Shown in pieces: positions 23,201 through 36,100 of a stretch of 64,000 nt of DNA; position 1 is the first letter of the stretch; the number at the start of each line of letters is the position of its first letter. Under the pieces are notes generated by a model. It was given only the letters and a program-made list of their open reading frames with translations, had not been told where the DNA came from and made no database searches. Source of the DNA: Lepidurus packardi (Eukaryota; Arthropoda; Branchiopoda; Notostraca; Triopsidae). The stretch lies in NCBI GenBank assembly GCA_023053545.1, contig JAKZAN010000001.1:9878565-9942564 (forward strand), written 5' to 3'. The translations under genes and the position numbers were made by a program.

Positions 23201-25014
23201 TTGAAGGTAAAAGCTTTTTCTAGTTTCACTTTTATTTTACTTTATTTAGCTGTCGTGAGACTAAAATTGTGAAATTTGATCTCTTTTGGATCATTTTAGA
23301 AAATTTATGAATTTAGTTCTAATTGTGTGTTATTCTTTGGTTTTAGTCGAGAATTTGGAGCATTGTGACTTTATTCCCTTGCGCAACATGGTGATTCGTA
23401 CGCACATGAACGACCTGAAGGAAGTGACCAATAACGTGCACTATGAAAACTACCGGTGTCGCAAATTAGCCGGGGTCAATACTTCCGACGGCAAGAGTAA
23501 CCGGATATCTAATAAGTAAGTTCCTTTCCTTTTATTTTGTCATTATCTTTGGCTTTTTCTTCATGTCTTGTACGTAACAAGAGAACTAACCAAACCTGAC
23601 TGGGTTTTTTCTTGTTTTCCTGTACATACATGATGTGTAGTTGCTTTTTTTGCCAATGTGCTAAAGAAAGGTGTGGTGGGTGAAGGGAATTATGCATGGG
23701 TGCTCATGTGTGAAAGAAAGTATGTCTTCCTTAAACCAACTGTGTAGGGTGATGGTCTGTTCAGTCGCTAACAGCACTTTCCCCCTCAGTTTTTGCCCGC
23801 AAAGGATCATGAACCCTTTAATTACGGTCTGGTAAGTGTGTTGGGCCTTTTGTGTGTCGATGAGTATGCGCGTTTCGTACGAACGTAATGTGTTTCCATT
23901 TCCTGACGTCTTGTTTCTTTGTCTCTCTAGCATCTGTATCAGAAGGTCATGGAAGTACTTTCCACGACTAATTATGCTTCGCTTCTCTCGTTTTTTTTAT
24001 TTCCTTGTAGGAATCCTTTGGCACAGATGGAAGAAGAACGGAAAGAACATGAGGCTAAGATGAAGAAGATGGAGGCGGAGATGGAACAAGTCTTCGAGAT
24101 GAAAGTCAAGGAAAAGACGCAGAAGTTGAAGGACTCTGAGGCAGATGTAAGCTTGTTTGGATCTGTTTTATTTTTGTAATCTACTCGCCTCATCACTTAT
24201 TCACAAGGCCAAACTTATTATTCATAAAATTAATATTAAATAATTAGAAAATAGTATTAGAATTTCACAATCAACAGATTTCTGTAATCTTCGATTTTTT
24301 TTTAGTATTTTTCTTGAATTTGAATTAAGTGTTTAGCTTATTGGTTGGTCTAATTACAGCTACAACGCCGACACGAGCAAATGCGCAAATCCCTGGAGAT
24401 GCAAGCGTCCGAATTGGAAGAGAAACGCAAAGCATTGGAAGCTGATCGCGAACACTGGGAGGCAGCCAATGGCATCACTTTACTTGAACTCCGACAAAAG
24501 GATTTAGAAGCCAACTCGAAAGAGTAAGTTAAAGTTTTTACTTTATGACTTAAATTAATTCTGCATGCCAAAGCTTTATTTGGCCATTTGGTTTAGTTTT
24601 CTAATACTTAAAATCTTAAAGTATCCTAAAAAAGAATCACCGAAAAACTTGCATGTTGGTTAATTGTCATAGGGGAGCGTCTGTGGGTACCAGCCACGGT
24701 CCTTTGGCTTCGTTTCGACGCTCGCTTTCTTTGCGGACCGGCTTACCCAAGCCTTAACTTTTTTTAGCATAAAAGGAAAAAGTTCAAACGATCAACTAGT
24801 GTACAACGGACAATACTCCCTGGCCTTGATATTAAATTAAAATGTCATATTTTGTGCACCTATTTTCTAGCTTTAACGTTAATTTTCGGTTGTTGTTTCC
24901 CCACCTTGTGTCAATAGTTAATGCTGGGTTTTGGGTTACGCCCCTTTTTCTTGTTTCTTTTGCAGGCAAGTAGATGGGAAGGAGAAGACAAAAAAGAAGA
25001 AGGGACTCTTCTAG
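20213..25014 (+). CDS. SEPTIN7: Septin 7 (Peanut-type septin) with long N-terminal extension
   Basis: Nine exons (20213-20710, 21449-21929, 22401-22608, 22700-22949, 23017-23206, 23347-23515, 24011-24146, 24360-24523, 24966-25014) give 714 residues. The septin core starts near residue 299 with [14 protein letters not shown]. It has the P-loop GESGLGKST, the switch [11 protein letters not shown], the G4 motif AKADT, the septin unique element ending in NNVHYENYR, and a Lys/Glu-rich coiled coil ([16 protein letters not shown]..) ending KKKKGLF. Septin 7 is the GTP-binding subunit present in all hetero-oligomeric septin filaments. The first ~298 residues are Ser/Thr/Ala/Pro-rich and low in complexity, much longer than in human septin 7. 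Exon 2 has two in-frame acceptors 6 bases apart (TTTTAG and TTGCAG). Intron 1 contains 18 consecutive G. All phases agree. Confidence 0.95.
20711..21448 (+). other. Septin 7 intron 1 with a poly(G) tract
   Basis: 738-nt intron, long for this window, with an uninterrupted run of 18 G at 20775-20792 close after the donor. The next intron (21930-22400, 471 nt) is AT-rich and shows nothing further. Confidence 0.6.
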
Positions 25015-25753
25015 CCGAGATACCCACAAAAAAACACTCTTTTCATCCTTTTGACTTTTCCCCTATTTCTGGCTTCAGTTTTTTTTGCCGATCTACGAAT
25101 CCCAGGAGTCGAAAACAAATTTGACAAGCTTTGATGGTGAAGGAATTGATAAAACAGTCCTTATACTTAACAAACAAAAGGTCCGAAAACTAGCTGTTTG
25201 CACCGCACTATCTTGATTAGTTATTATCTCTAGTATTTTTGGAAGACACAAATGCTCGACATTCCAGTCATTTCAACGGTTTCAAATCTGGGGGGGATGG
25301 GGGGCATTAAAAAGTTTCCTTTCTTTTTTTTGAGTCTGTAACTAATTAAGTCCCGTTAGTGGTAGTTTTTTGGGTTGATTTTTCTGTGGGAGAAAAAATG
25401 CAACGAGTTTTATACTGCTGACCATTATGTCCTTCTTCCCTTTTACACAATGTGCCATGTGTTCGCTTTTTGATTCTGAATGTGAGAAAAAAAGAAAGGA
25501 GATGAATTATAATTGGCTCTCGTATATAATTCCAAAGCTTGTTCCTCTCTCGCGCCCTTTGTTCTATCCTCCTTGTTTTCTTTTTCCTCTTTTTGGTCAA
25601 CTTGCTTGTAGAAAAACTTTCCTGTTTGCTCCATTCCTATATGCGGAACTTATGTCGGACGCCTGCCTTGCTGTGTAGAAGTGGCGAACTTAGCACTGAA
25701 AACGCAAACAAGTGACATTACATTGTACAAGAAATAATTGTATTGAAAAAAGA
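25015..25753. other. Convergent 3' region of septin 7 and the KIAA1143-like gene
   Basis: 739 bp between two convergent stop codons. It should hold both 3' UTRs. Short open frames on both strands are low-complexity and unsupported. No repeat is recognised. Confidence 0.4.
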
Positions 25754-26334
25754 CTAAGACTCTTCATCCTCGTCATTAAATGAAAGTAAAGATTTTCGGG
25801 GTTTCGCGTGCTTTCGTAGAGGTTTTTCCTTTGAGATCTTGGAAGATGTTTCCGCTTCGTTAGTCGACTTCGGAGAAACGGTCAAAGCTTGCAGGTTTGA
25901 CGTACTAACTTCTATTTTGTTTTTATTGGGCTTTTTGAACAGAATTCTTCCATCACCAGGTACTGAAACATGAAGATAATTTAAAAAGTCATTTTACGGG
26001 TTTATTTAAAAAGAGCGAAACACAAAACCTTCGTCTTCCTTGTGTTCGTCTGGTCTAGCCAAAGCTTTAACTTCTTCGAATGTCAAATCTCCTGATTTTA
26101 ATACTACGACTAAGGGCCTTTCATCGTCAGCATCGTCTCGCTCTTCCCTTTCGTCGAAAGACAGTGCTGTTCTCTTTATTTGTGGAAGAATTTTATAAAA
26201 AAAAATTCAGATTTGGACACTATTACTTTGGTGTCGACGTCTGGTCCTTCAGCGTACCCTGCACTTGCTTTTAAGCGTTTTATGAAAGCAGGCTCGTCCG
26301 GTTTTATAAACGCAATATTATTTCTTTTCGACAT
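25754..26334 (-). CDS. KIAA1143: KIAA1143 / DUF4604 family protein
   Basis: Three exons (26227-26334, 26029-26173, 25754-25962) give 153 residues; human KIAA1143 has 154. The N-terminus MSKRNNIAFIKPDEPAFI and the GYAEGPDVDTK segment match the family start. The middle carries LVVVLKSGDLTFEEV, then PGDGRILFKKP, and the C-terminus ends SLLSFNDEDEES, the family tail. The protein is small, charged and probably disordered. Its molecular role is not established. Intron 1 is 53 nt. Confidence 0.92.
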
Positions 26335-26871
26335 CCTTTACGCTTGGTAACTTCTTTTTCCAAACAAATTTATATCCCTAACTAAACTATGAACAGCGAA
26401 CTCAATTCATGATGTTCTTGTTCTGATCCGGTTCTCCAATTGTGTCATTCGAAAAATATAATTATATTAGAAAAGCTTGATACTCGATGAAATTGGGCTT
26501 CACATTATTAAAAAACTAACGTTAAATTTATTATTTTGAGTTGAATTATAAGATGTTCCTTTCTTAACTGAATTATTTAATAGCATATTAGTCAAGAACG
26601 GGATTACTAAGCAATTATACCAAACTGTAAATTTGCGAATATATGAAGGTCCAACGCAGTTTTGCGCATTGTGTAAACTTCTCCAAGGGAACAAGCATGT
26701 TTATTGAAGTACTTTCCAACCTACAATAATTAAACGATCTGCAATTGATCCTGCTGAATTGCAGGTACAATTGCTAAGGAATTACAGCTTTTCCTGCGCT
26801 ACCAAACTATATCCAAATCTGCATCTGACTTTTTACTCTCCCAAATGCCTGGGTTTCTAAATAATTGCAGT
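26335..26871. other. Intergenic DNA between KIAA1143-like gene and TOMM70
   Basis: 537 bp, AT-rich. It should include the KIAA1143-like promoter and the TOMM70 3' UTR. No gene or repeat recognised. Confidence 0.4.
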
Positions 26872-29038
26872 TTACGCTTGGCTTGGCAAAGTGACTCCTA
26901 GTGACTCCGCGACTTTTCGCTGGGCCAAAGCTGCATCCTTCAAGGAGAACAAATGTGACAGCTCGATCTCCGTCCGTGCCAACTCGATTGCTTTATCAAA
27001 CATATCAATTGCGCTCTTCAAATTGCCCCTAAAACAAGAATGAAGCGATCAATTTCCTCCCTTTACTTTCAAATTTTTTCCAATAAAACTCACCGTTGAA
27101 CATCAATAGTTCCCAAAGTTTCATAAGCGAATTCGCACTTGGGATCCAGATCAATAGCTTTAGTAATCATCTTCACAGCTCCTTCTACATCTCCTTCGGA
27201 TTGCAGTTTCAATAAGCCCCGATGAACAAAAGCTGTGGCATTGGTTTTATCCAGCTCGAGAGCTTTTTCGAAGTACTCGTCAGCTTGCTTAAAATCCCCT
27301 TGCTCACTCAACACCTGCAAACAATCCATATTGAAGCATAACAACTAATTTCAAAATAAAGAGAAAAGTTTACTTGCGCGTAAAGTAAAGGACACTCCGA
27401 GCACTTGGGAAATTTCTTCATGGCGTCTTGAAATGCTTGCATAGCTGCCGGTACTTGGTCCATCTCTCGTCGACCAACGGCTGCTCGATAATCCGTGTAG
27501 AGTTTTTGGACGTAGGCCACGGGGAAGTTCGTGTTGTATTTAACAGCTTTGTTGAAATCATCAATGGCTTCTTCAACGCGATCCATTAGGATATTAACTT
27601 GGCCCCGATGATGATACACGTCGCTATTTTCAGCGTCTAACTTTTCAGCGTCATTGAAATCGGTCAAGCTTTCCTGTGGCTTGCCTAATTGCATATTCAT
27701 TGATCCTCGCTTTACCAACGCATTAACTCGGATCTATACAACAGCAAAGCATATAAGCGAGGCACACAATAATTAAGGAAAATATATACCTTAACGTCCA
27801 CTGCATCATTACTGATTAATAAAGACAAATCCTGAAACGCTTGCTCATGCAGTCCCAAGAGAATAGTAAAAGTAGCTTTCAAAAGAATGGCTTCATGGTT
27901 GTCAGCATTTTCGGCTAATTCTTCGTCTAACGCCGGAATTACAGCTTCGAAATCTTGTTTCTTGAGAGCGGCCAAAGCAGCAATTAAACCCCTACAACAC
28001 TTCTTATTTTTTTTCTCTAAGAAAATTTATGAAATAGAAGTTACTTGGCTGGTTCATCGGGATTCATTGACATAGACCGAATGGCTACAGGGTCCTCCGC
28101 AAAGGAAGCGAAATACGTCTTGATAAAGTGGTGGGATGGCATTATTGGTTTCTTGTTAGCCATAGCTTCTTTGGCATGCTGGAGACCTAATTGTCAAAAC
28201 TTTCCGTTACATTTACAAATTTTCGCCAGAAACAGAAAATAACTGTACCTAGTTGTTTAAGTACACGATCTGCTAGCATAAGCGACGACTGGTTTTCAAA
28301 GCCTTCCAAGATACAGACGGCTGTGATATCTTCCAGGCATTTCTGGTTGTTCTTCAGGATTTCGTAGGCTTTGGCACGACGGTTCAAAGCTTTGGTGTAA
28401 GTTTTGTTGAGTTCCAAAGCTTGTGTGCAATCAGAAACCACTTCTTCGTAATTCCTCTAAAGCCAATAAAAGTTATTCGAAGCTCAAGCGATTCAATGAG
28501 GAGTTAACTTACTAACTGCTCATAAGCTGCGGCTTTGTTTTGGTAAAACGTTGAGATATCCAAACGTTTGTCCACTGGACAGGCTAAAATAGCTTCTTGG
28601 TAATGTTTGATGGCCTCCGCATATTTCCCATTTTTGAAACATTCGTTGCCTTTATTCTTCGCGATCTGCGCTTTCTTAAAAGGATCCTTTACTTCCTGCT
28701 CATGGACTTCAGCGGCTGCATCAGAACTCGCCCTTTCTTTCTTGCCTAATAATCACAACATGGAAATTATCTTCTTCTCTTTATTTTATATCCCAGCAAA
28801 ATTTACCGTCCTGAGAAGAATGTGGCTGTTGAGTTTTAGTGGCTTGTTGTATTCCCTGAGAGCCGGCTTTACTTGTCGACTGCTTAGTCTTATTATTTCT
28901 CGTCAAATACCAGTACCCCAGACCTACGGCTAATGGAGTACCTAATGCTAAAGCAATTTGCCATTTCGGTATAGAAGACCATAGACTTTCGTCAGTTCCT
29001 GTTGTTTTTCCCAAATTTACAAACTTGGAAGCCGACAT
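26872..29038 (-). CDS. TOMM70: Mitochondrial import receptor subunit TOM70
   Basis: Eight exons (28807-29038, 28513-28745, 28249-28456, 28045-28186, 27790-27991, 27374-27733, 27094-27314, 26872-27028) give 584 residues; human TOM70 has 608. An N-terminal signal anchor spans about residues 26-45 (WQIALALGTPLAVGLGYWYL). A linker rich in Gln/Ser/Thr follows, then tandem tetratricopeptide repeats: the clamp domain (KGNECFKNGKYAEAI, NKAAAYEQLRNYEEV, ALNRRAKAYE) and the C-terminal preprotein-binding repeats (FNKAVKYN, YHHRGQ, FVHRGLLKL). TOM70 sits in the mitochondrial outer membrane and receives Hsp70/Hsp90-bound carrier precursors. The ATG at 29038 gives a family-like N-terminus; an upstream in-frame stretch lacks a better start. 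Confidence 0.95.
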
Positions 29039-30116
29039 CGTGCTTGCGTTTCGAGGAAAACAAACTCCAGCGCCACCATATCGTTCTTGATAAAAGTTAA
29101 TGGGTTCGCCAAGAGATGACGAAAAGCGCCGACTTGAAATGGAGAAATTCTGTTTAGAACTTTTCAATATATTCGAAATTAGTTGAGTTACTCTTGAACT
29201 ACTGCAATTACAGAAGATTCATAGAAACTACTCGCAATAATTCGAGAAATAATCCCAATTCTTGGAAAACTACTCTATATTTTTCGAAATTACTTTATGT
29301 TTATTAAAAATAAGAATCGAAATTTCTATAAAAAAAAAATAGGAAAGGAGAACCCCCTAAGTCCCAATTTTGGGAAAAATTATCCCTATGTTTCCTGAAA
29401 TTTCTCGGAATTCTTCTATACGAAAAATTATTCCACATTTCTCGAATTTTTTGAAAGTCCATATAAAAAATTTAAATAAGAATAATACAAAAATGTAGGA
29501 AAGAAGGAGAGCCGCCAAATGACACAATTCTTGCGTGAATCACAAAGTAGACGCTCACAATGACTCTAGATTTATCGAAACCACTTGCAATCACTCGAGA
29601 TTCATCCAAACTAAGCAAAGAAAGCATAGAGATTTCCGATTTTGATCCCATTGAGATTAGTCGAAACTACTCATAATGACTTGAAATTATTCGAGATTCA
29701 TGGAAACTACGCATATTGAATGTGACCTGCTCTGCGCCTTTATTTGGCACATAAATGCAACCAACATTAGCATTTCGGCTCAAAATGTTATTTCCAACAA
29801 GGCACATGGGCAGTGATTGGAAAGGGCTGTTTTTCCTTACAAGTCAAAACAGTTCTTAAAACATTTCTTTTTCTTGATAAAAAAAGGCCACTTGCCCCTC
29901 CATCCCAGCTTCCTTAGTTAACAACTAAAAATCCATCACTCTAAAATCTAAAACTTTTTCCTTTTTTCTAGTTTTCTTCTTCAAACCAAAAAAGGGAAAT
30001 GATGAGTTAACAATATGCACTTGAAGACGGTTTAAATGACATAACAAGTTAATCAACACCAGAATTTCCTACTGTGAAAAACAAAGTTTTACAAGAGTCG
30101 TTCATTCGCCCAGATT
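29039..30116. other. Intergenic region with degenerate GAAACTACT-type motifs
   Basis: About 1.1 kb between TOMM70 and USP24. From 29150 to 29710 variants of TCGAGATTCAT and GAAACTACT(C) recur at irregular spacing, suggesting an old decayed tandem or satellite-like repeat. No gene is seen. Confidence 0.4.
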
Positions 30117-33100
30117 TTACGGAGACCCTACGCTAAAGTGGCACTTTTGACTGCTCTCTGGACTTTCATTCTCGGTATCAGCAAAGGTCTCGGTATCCAA
30201 CTCCATATCCGAGACATCCACATCCGTAAATAACGCTGTCGCCTCCTCCAGGGTCACCTTAATATATTAAAATTACGGTTTAAAGAAGTTCTGAGAAGTG
30301 AAACGACGTAACCTACCTGGGCCGAAGTGGTCCGCTGAAAAATTCTTGTGTTAGATTCTTCATTTGATTCCACGCCGGAATTCCAAAGTGACGCCTCTAG
30401 CTTCTCTTTGAGCCAAGTCACCACCCCCTGCCACTTCGCTGGTGCTTGCAGTAAATAATCCTTGGCATGGACAGACCGCGTACCCAACGTAACCACACAC
30501 TTCATTAATTGGTAGGCCCTTCGGCTATCTGTCGTTTGTACTTTCCCAAAAAGACCTAGATTTCAGAAACACAATTATTGATAAGTAATGTGGAAGTTAT
30601 AGCCAAATCTTACTGAGCATTCCCTCAACAGGATTGTCATCATTATCCGCAAAACCATCAATTACGTATTGCAAGCGATCAGAACTCAACTTGTCTTCCA
30701 CAACCACAATATCATATAGCAACTGCGACAGATTTTTCATCTCGCTGGCCGACACTGTCGAACACTGATGCTACAAAAACCAAGAAATCATGTTAGAGTT
30801 ATGCCTTTTTTCTGAGTGAAATTAAAAAAATTTCTAGTACGTACAAACAATAATCACAATATCACTAATACTAAAAATACTTGAATTTACCAAAACTTCC
30901 TTTAGCAGCGCTTTAGTGAATTCGCGGTTATTCTTGGCCACAGCTTTCAACATCTCAACGATTGCAGTGGGCGGGGCCGTTACTTCGCCACAGGCTTGGA
31001 CTGCCTCCTGCAGAAACTGCGGACACCCAGGGCCATACAGTGCCCAAGCAGCCTCCGCTGGGAGAGGCAAACGAGACGAAGGAGTCGCCGAAGACGAGGA
31101 GTGGGAATTAGGGAAAGTTAGATCGCAGGCGGAAATCATGGTGGCCAAGGTGTTGTGTAAATCAACAAAGTCGCGGCTCTGGGCGGGGCTCCAGCGCCGG
31201 GATAATGTGGACGGCGGGGAGGGTAACGGTAGAGGTGATTTGGAGGGCGTGGCTGGTCTAGAAGAGGGCGACATAGCTGTGAAGCGAATACCCACTCTTT
31301 CAGGCCCGAACAGGAACACGAGTAATTTATGGAAGCCTCCTAACTTGAATAAGTGCTGACACTGTGCTGTGCCCTGTTTCAATGAGAAAATAGAATTTCA
31401 TAATTCCGAATACTGTTCAATAAAGTTTCACAGTAGCTTATGTAGATGAGTTTTCTTACCATTTGGGCGTAGGCCAATAGAAGGCCAAAGTATTCAGTGC
31501 AAGTTTTGCAGTTTTCAGGAACGTCTTTGTCCAGCAAAGTCAAAATTGCTTCTATCAGTTTATTCAGATCGTTTTGGCCCTAAAAGATTGTTGTTTCAAT
31601 TGACTTTCAATAAAAGAAATAAAAATACTGTTACTGTTTTGCCCGACTGGTTAAAATAATTCAAGAAGGTGTGCTCTAAAATCTTGGCAAAATGGTGTCG
31701 AACCGTCCTTGTGGGGCTTTCCAACAAAAAAGGCCTATAATAAATTTAACAGTTAAGTTTCCTAAACACGTGTAAGAGAATTCAGACAAACCGTAGATGT
31801 CGAAGGCCATCTGAAGAGGCAAAGTAGTTAATTAACCATTGAGCGGCTTCTAATGGTGCGGTTAATTGTTTGAAGACATCCAACCAGGCTTCCAAAGGGG
31901 CGCTGTCTCGTTGCTTCAGCCTTAAAAAGGTATGGCAAATGAAATTGACAGCTAATGAAAGCAACGGAAGACATAACGCTGGTCCTTCTTGCTGAATTTT
32001 CTCCTAGAAAAAACAAACAAAACTATGAAAACGCATACTAAGAATGCTTTTTAATCGTACCAAATTCAATCTACACAGACGGTGAATAAAATCATAGTAT
32101 TCCGGGCAGTAAACGTCTCTCGAACGCATAAAACGCAAATTATCTTCCCTGACAAGTTGCTGAACTTTGGGGGGGACATGGGCGTCAAAAATCCCTCGCT
32201 GCTCGCCATGCTGCAGCAATTCCGATAACTGACTCAAGCTATCTGAACCCCTTATGGGCTGTAACGATCTTCTGGCCGAACCACTGAATAAAAAAAAATA
32301 TATAAAAATAATGGCTCATATGAAAAAGAAATTAGTCAAATTCAAGCGTGTACCTCAAGCTAGCTCTGAAAGATCGGCTACGTGTAACCACTCCCTTACG
32401 GGGCGTTTTCGGCGTTTTCAACCCATCTTCCACTTGATCGTAAAAGAGGATATAGGCGTTCCAGTACCTCTGACGCGTTTCCGGGAATCCGTTTCCTTAA
32501 AAAATTGATTGTTTTTCCCAAATTCACTTAATTAAGAAAGGAAACTTACGAGAATCGTTTTGCTTGGCTTTATAAGTGCCTCCAAAGCATTCTGCTTCCA
32601 AGGTCCCGTCATTCATATCGAATTCTTCCACGGAAGTGTCGTTGAACTTGAGCCATCTACTAGGGCTGTTTGGATCCCTTGGGTCCCTAAACAAATATTA
32701 GAAAATCACACCAAGAAAAGCAAAAAATAACAATTAATAATTACTTTCGCTCTTTAATGTAGGAGTAGTAGTGGCCAGCACTAGCTTGACCACTGTGTAC
32801 CACAATGCCCACTAACTCATAATTGCAGGTAGAAAGTTTCGCATTTGAGAAAGTAGCTGAAAGACGCTTGTTCTTTGAACTAGACGTGTCACATAATTCA
32901 GAGTGTCTTTCCCGTTCAGCGATACCATCAGCAGTATATGGAGCCATGTCCAGTGTCCAGGGAAACTAGAAAAGCAAAGGATAACATATAACAATTGCAC
33001 AAAACCAATTCTATTAATAATGAATTCCCCCCCCCCATTCATGTTTTTATACGAGCGAAGAAAATGTACCTCAAAGTAGTCGTCGAATTTAAGGGAGCGA

Positions 33101-36100
33101 CCAGCTTCCCAATCATAGTAAAAACGCTTGAGCTGAATGACCAGTGTGGACGGTAATGTCTTGATGCACATCCGCTTGACCGTATTTCGCTAAATTTCGC
33201 GTATTTCAACAAATGACTCTTAACTAATAGTTTATAATGGAAAAATAAATTACTTTCTGACGACACTCCTCGCAGTAATACGCATTATCTCCTTCCAAGA
33301 CCTCACCTTTGACAAACTGGTCTAAAGAATCCACTAAATTGCGTCCTTTGACCGTCAAATTCAAGGCCAAGAAGATCTGCTCTCTTTCGTATCTATTTAC
33401 GTATGAATTACATTTATATTTCAATGTTTAACAAGCTATTTTAAGTTTACCTATGAGGGCACTCCTTACATATCATCTGATCCGAGAAAATGCCTCCAAA
33501 CTTTTTCTGGAAGATCTTATCCTTGCCAATTTTATTCAAATGCTCATCCACACTGTCCACCAAATGAGTAAAAAACTCAAACGCATCTACAATATAACAA
33601 ATTAGTACAAATTAGTTATCTCCGCATAACAATTGCTAAACCGTTACCTTGCTGCTCCCTAACGTTGACTGGCTGCCCACGCATTTTCAAACATTTCCAA
33701 AACTTCTCGGGAACATAATACGACAAGCGGGACTCCATCAGTTGTCCTAGCACCATTTGAAACTGGAAGAACAGACTACAAAAACAGCAAATTTTTAAAT
33801 ACAACCATTAAAAAGTAAAGTAAACAAAGTAAAGTTAGCCAAGTAAACCCACCTTTCTTCATCAACTTGATCTTCCTCCACCGCCAGTATGGCTTCTTTA
33901 ATACCAGGCACCATAAAAAGCTCTTGCAGTACGGAATTCATGTAGCAAGTCGCTCCAGCATTCTTTAAACCTACGTAATTACAAATAGCCCTCCCTTCCA
34001 CTGCTGGTTCGTACTAGACAGACATGAAATAAAAGATTAGGAAAACGCTTCAACAAAAAGGAAAAAATAATTTTACCTCAAATTCTTTGGCCAAATCGGC
34101 GTTATAACGATGGTGCATGGAAACAACTTGTTTGGCCATCTGCTCTAGGTTTTCTCGACAACCCCGCCCCAATTCCATGAGTAAATCATAAGCGGCCAGG
34201 CGCGATTCCAGCTCGCTGCATTTCGGATTGCAAGCAGAAACATCCGGGTTGTTCGTTTGGCTTCCAATACGTTGCAAACTGCTACTCCGTGCTGTGGATG
34301 CCTCCGCAATGAGTTTGGCGGCCGGGAACAGGAAACTGTTGAGCAAATCTGCAATCAGGGCTTTCCCCACCGCCCGTCTATCCACGCATTCGCAGGTCAA
34401 AAGCGCCCTAACGAGTTTCAAATGTCCCGCTAGAAGCGCATTGTCAGCAGCTACCAACGACGTCTGATTATCCCGACGAGAACTAGTAGGTGTGGCCAAG
34501 GGTGCTGGCGAGAAATTAACCAGCCATGCCATTTCATCCTTCAGCATAGCTGACGCATTTTCTCCCAATAGCGCCTTCTGCTCCGATACTAAGAAAAATG
34601 TTTAGTTTAATAAGAAAACTCTTTTGAAATTTTTGTAAAATTTGGATATACATGATAAATTAGAGAGGAGACGGCAACGTAGCTCGAAGTACTGGCCGCA
34701 TTGTTGCAAAAGTCGATGACTGGCCGTACGCGTGCTGCTGGAAGGTACCCAAAGAGGAACGGCAGCTTTGAGCAGCACTTGCGTTAAAAATTGCTTCGCA
34801 GACGGTTCCCCGACCTCCACGAGCGCTAAGCGATGAAATTGCTCACACGCCGCTTCCCGAACTGCAGCACTGGAGCAGCTCAGGAGGATATCCACCACAA
34901 ATTCCTTGACGCACGGCTGTCCGAAGAACCACCCTAAAAATAAGAAAAAAAAGTTAATTTTCTCTTCCAAAAACCATCACGAAATAATTACCAATGCTTT
35001 GGCTCCTAATTTCCAGACAGGTAATAAGTAATGCCAAGGCTTGAGAAGCGATTAGTCCGTCTTGGGGCGAGATTTCCGACTGGCTGATGGGCTGGGAAGG
35101 TAACTCATGGCCTGACGTAGTTGCTGTAGACGCCGCTGAACTCTCTCCTCCACTGCCAGCCGAACTGGAACTGGAACTGCTCTGGCGACTGCGTCTACTC
35201 GCACTTGTGATCATACTGCTGCTAATGGTGTGGTTCGAGAGGATAGGAACGGGGTTGGGCGAATTTAGGTTCCCAGCGGCGGCAGTCCACGCTACGCGGC
35301 ACAGGCAACTCAACATGTGCCCGAACCCTTCTTGACTTAGCGTTTGGAGTACCTGGGTGGCCGCAGGATGGGGCACAATAGGTTTCATGGGAGAAGGAGA
35401 AGCTCTGAGCGGCGAGGGCGTGGCTTTTGAAGGCGGGGTTAAGGTTGGAGGAAGTTTAGTGGGCGTTAACAGCTTCGTGGGTGTCAAAGGAACATGCAAA
35501 GATGATCCAGTGATTGTAGCAGGCAGAACATCGATGGTTTCAGCTTCCCCACATAAAAGAAACCTGAAATTTATAGAACATAGTTACGTATTCAATGAAC
35601 AAAATAATTGTAAGTTAAATTTGACTTGAAAATAAATCAGGTATTTACTTGGCTAACTGAAGCGCAATTAGGTAACAATTTTGACGTAATTCGTAATTCA
35701 CTTCTTCAGGTAGCGCCTCTTTTTGAAGAACGTCAGTGACGAGGCTGAGACCGCCCACATGAAGGAATTGACGCCGGAATTGCTGGGCCCTGCTTAAGCT
35801 AGTAGTGTCGCAAGGCACAAGTTTGCTCGACAACACTTCCAGATGGTATAATAGGCGAAAAGGAGACATGGTAGGGGCTGAGGCGTCGAAAAAGCCTTTT
35901 ACATTGCGAGACGACTGCAAAGATTTGCTTTTCTCCGTTAATCGCGTTGCAGAGGCGGTACGAGTCACTGGATGAGCCACTCCTGGGTACGTCGAGGCAG
36001 TACTGGCCGAACGAGCCAAGCTATGGGGCGTAGCTGTACTGCTGCTCACGGTGGGCGTACATAAATGATCTAGCATGTCTACCACGTGTGCATCGGTGGG

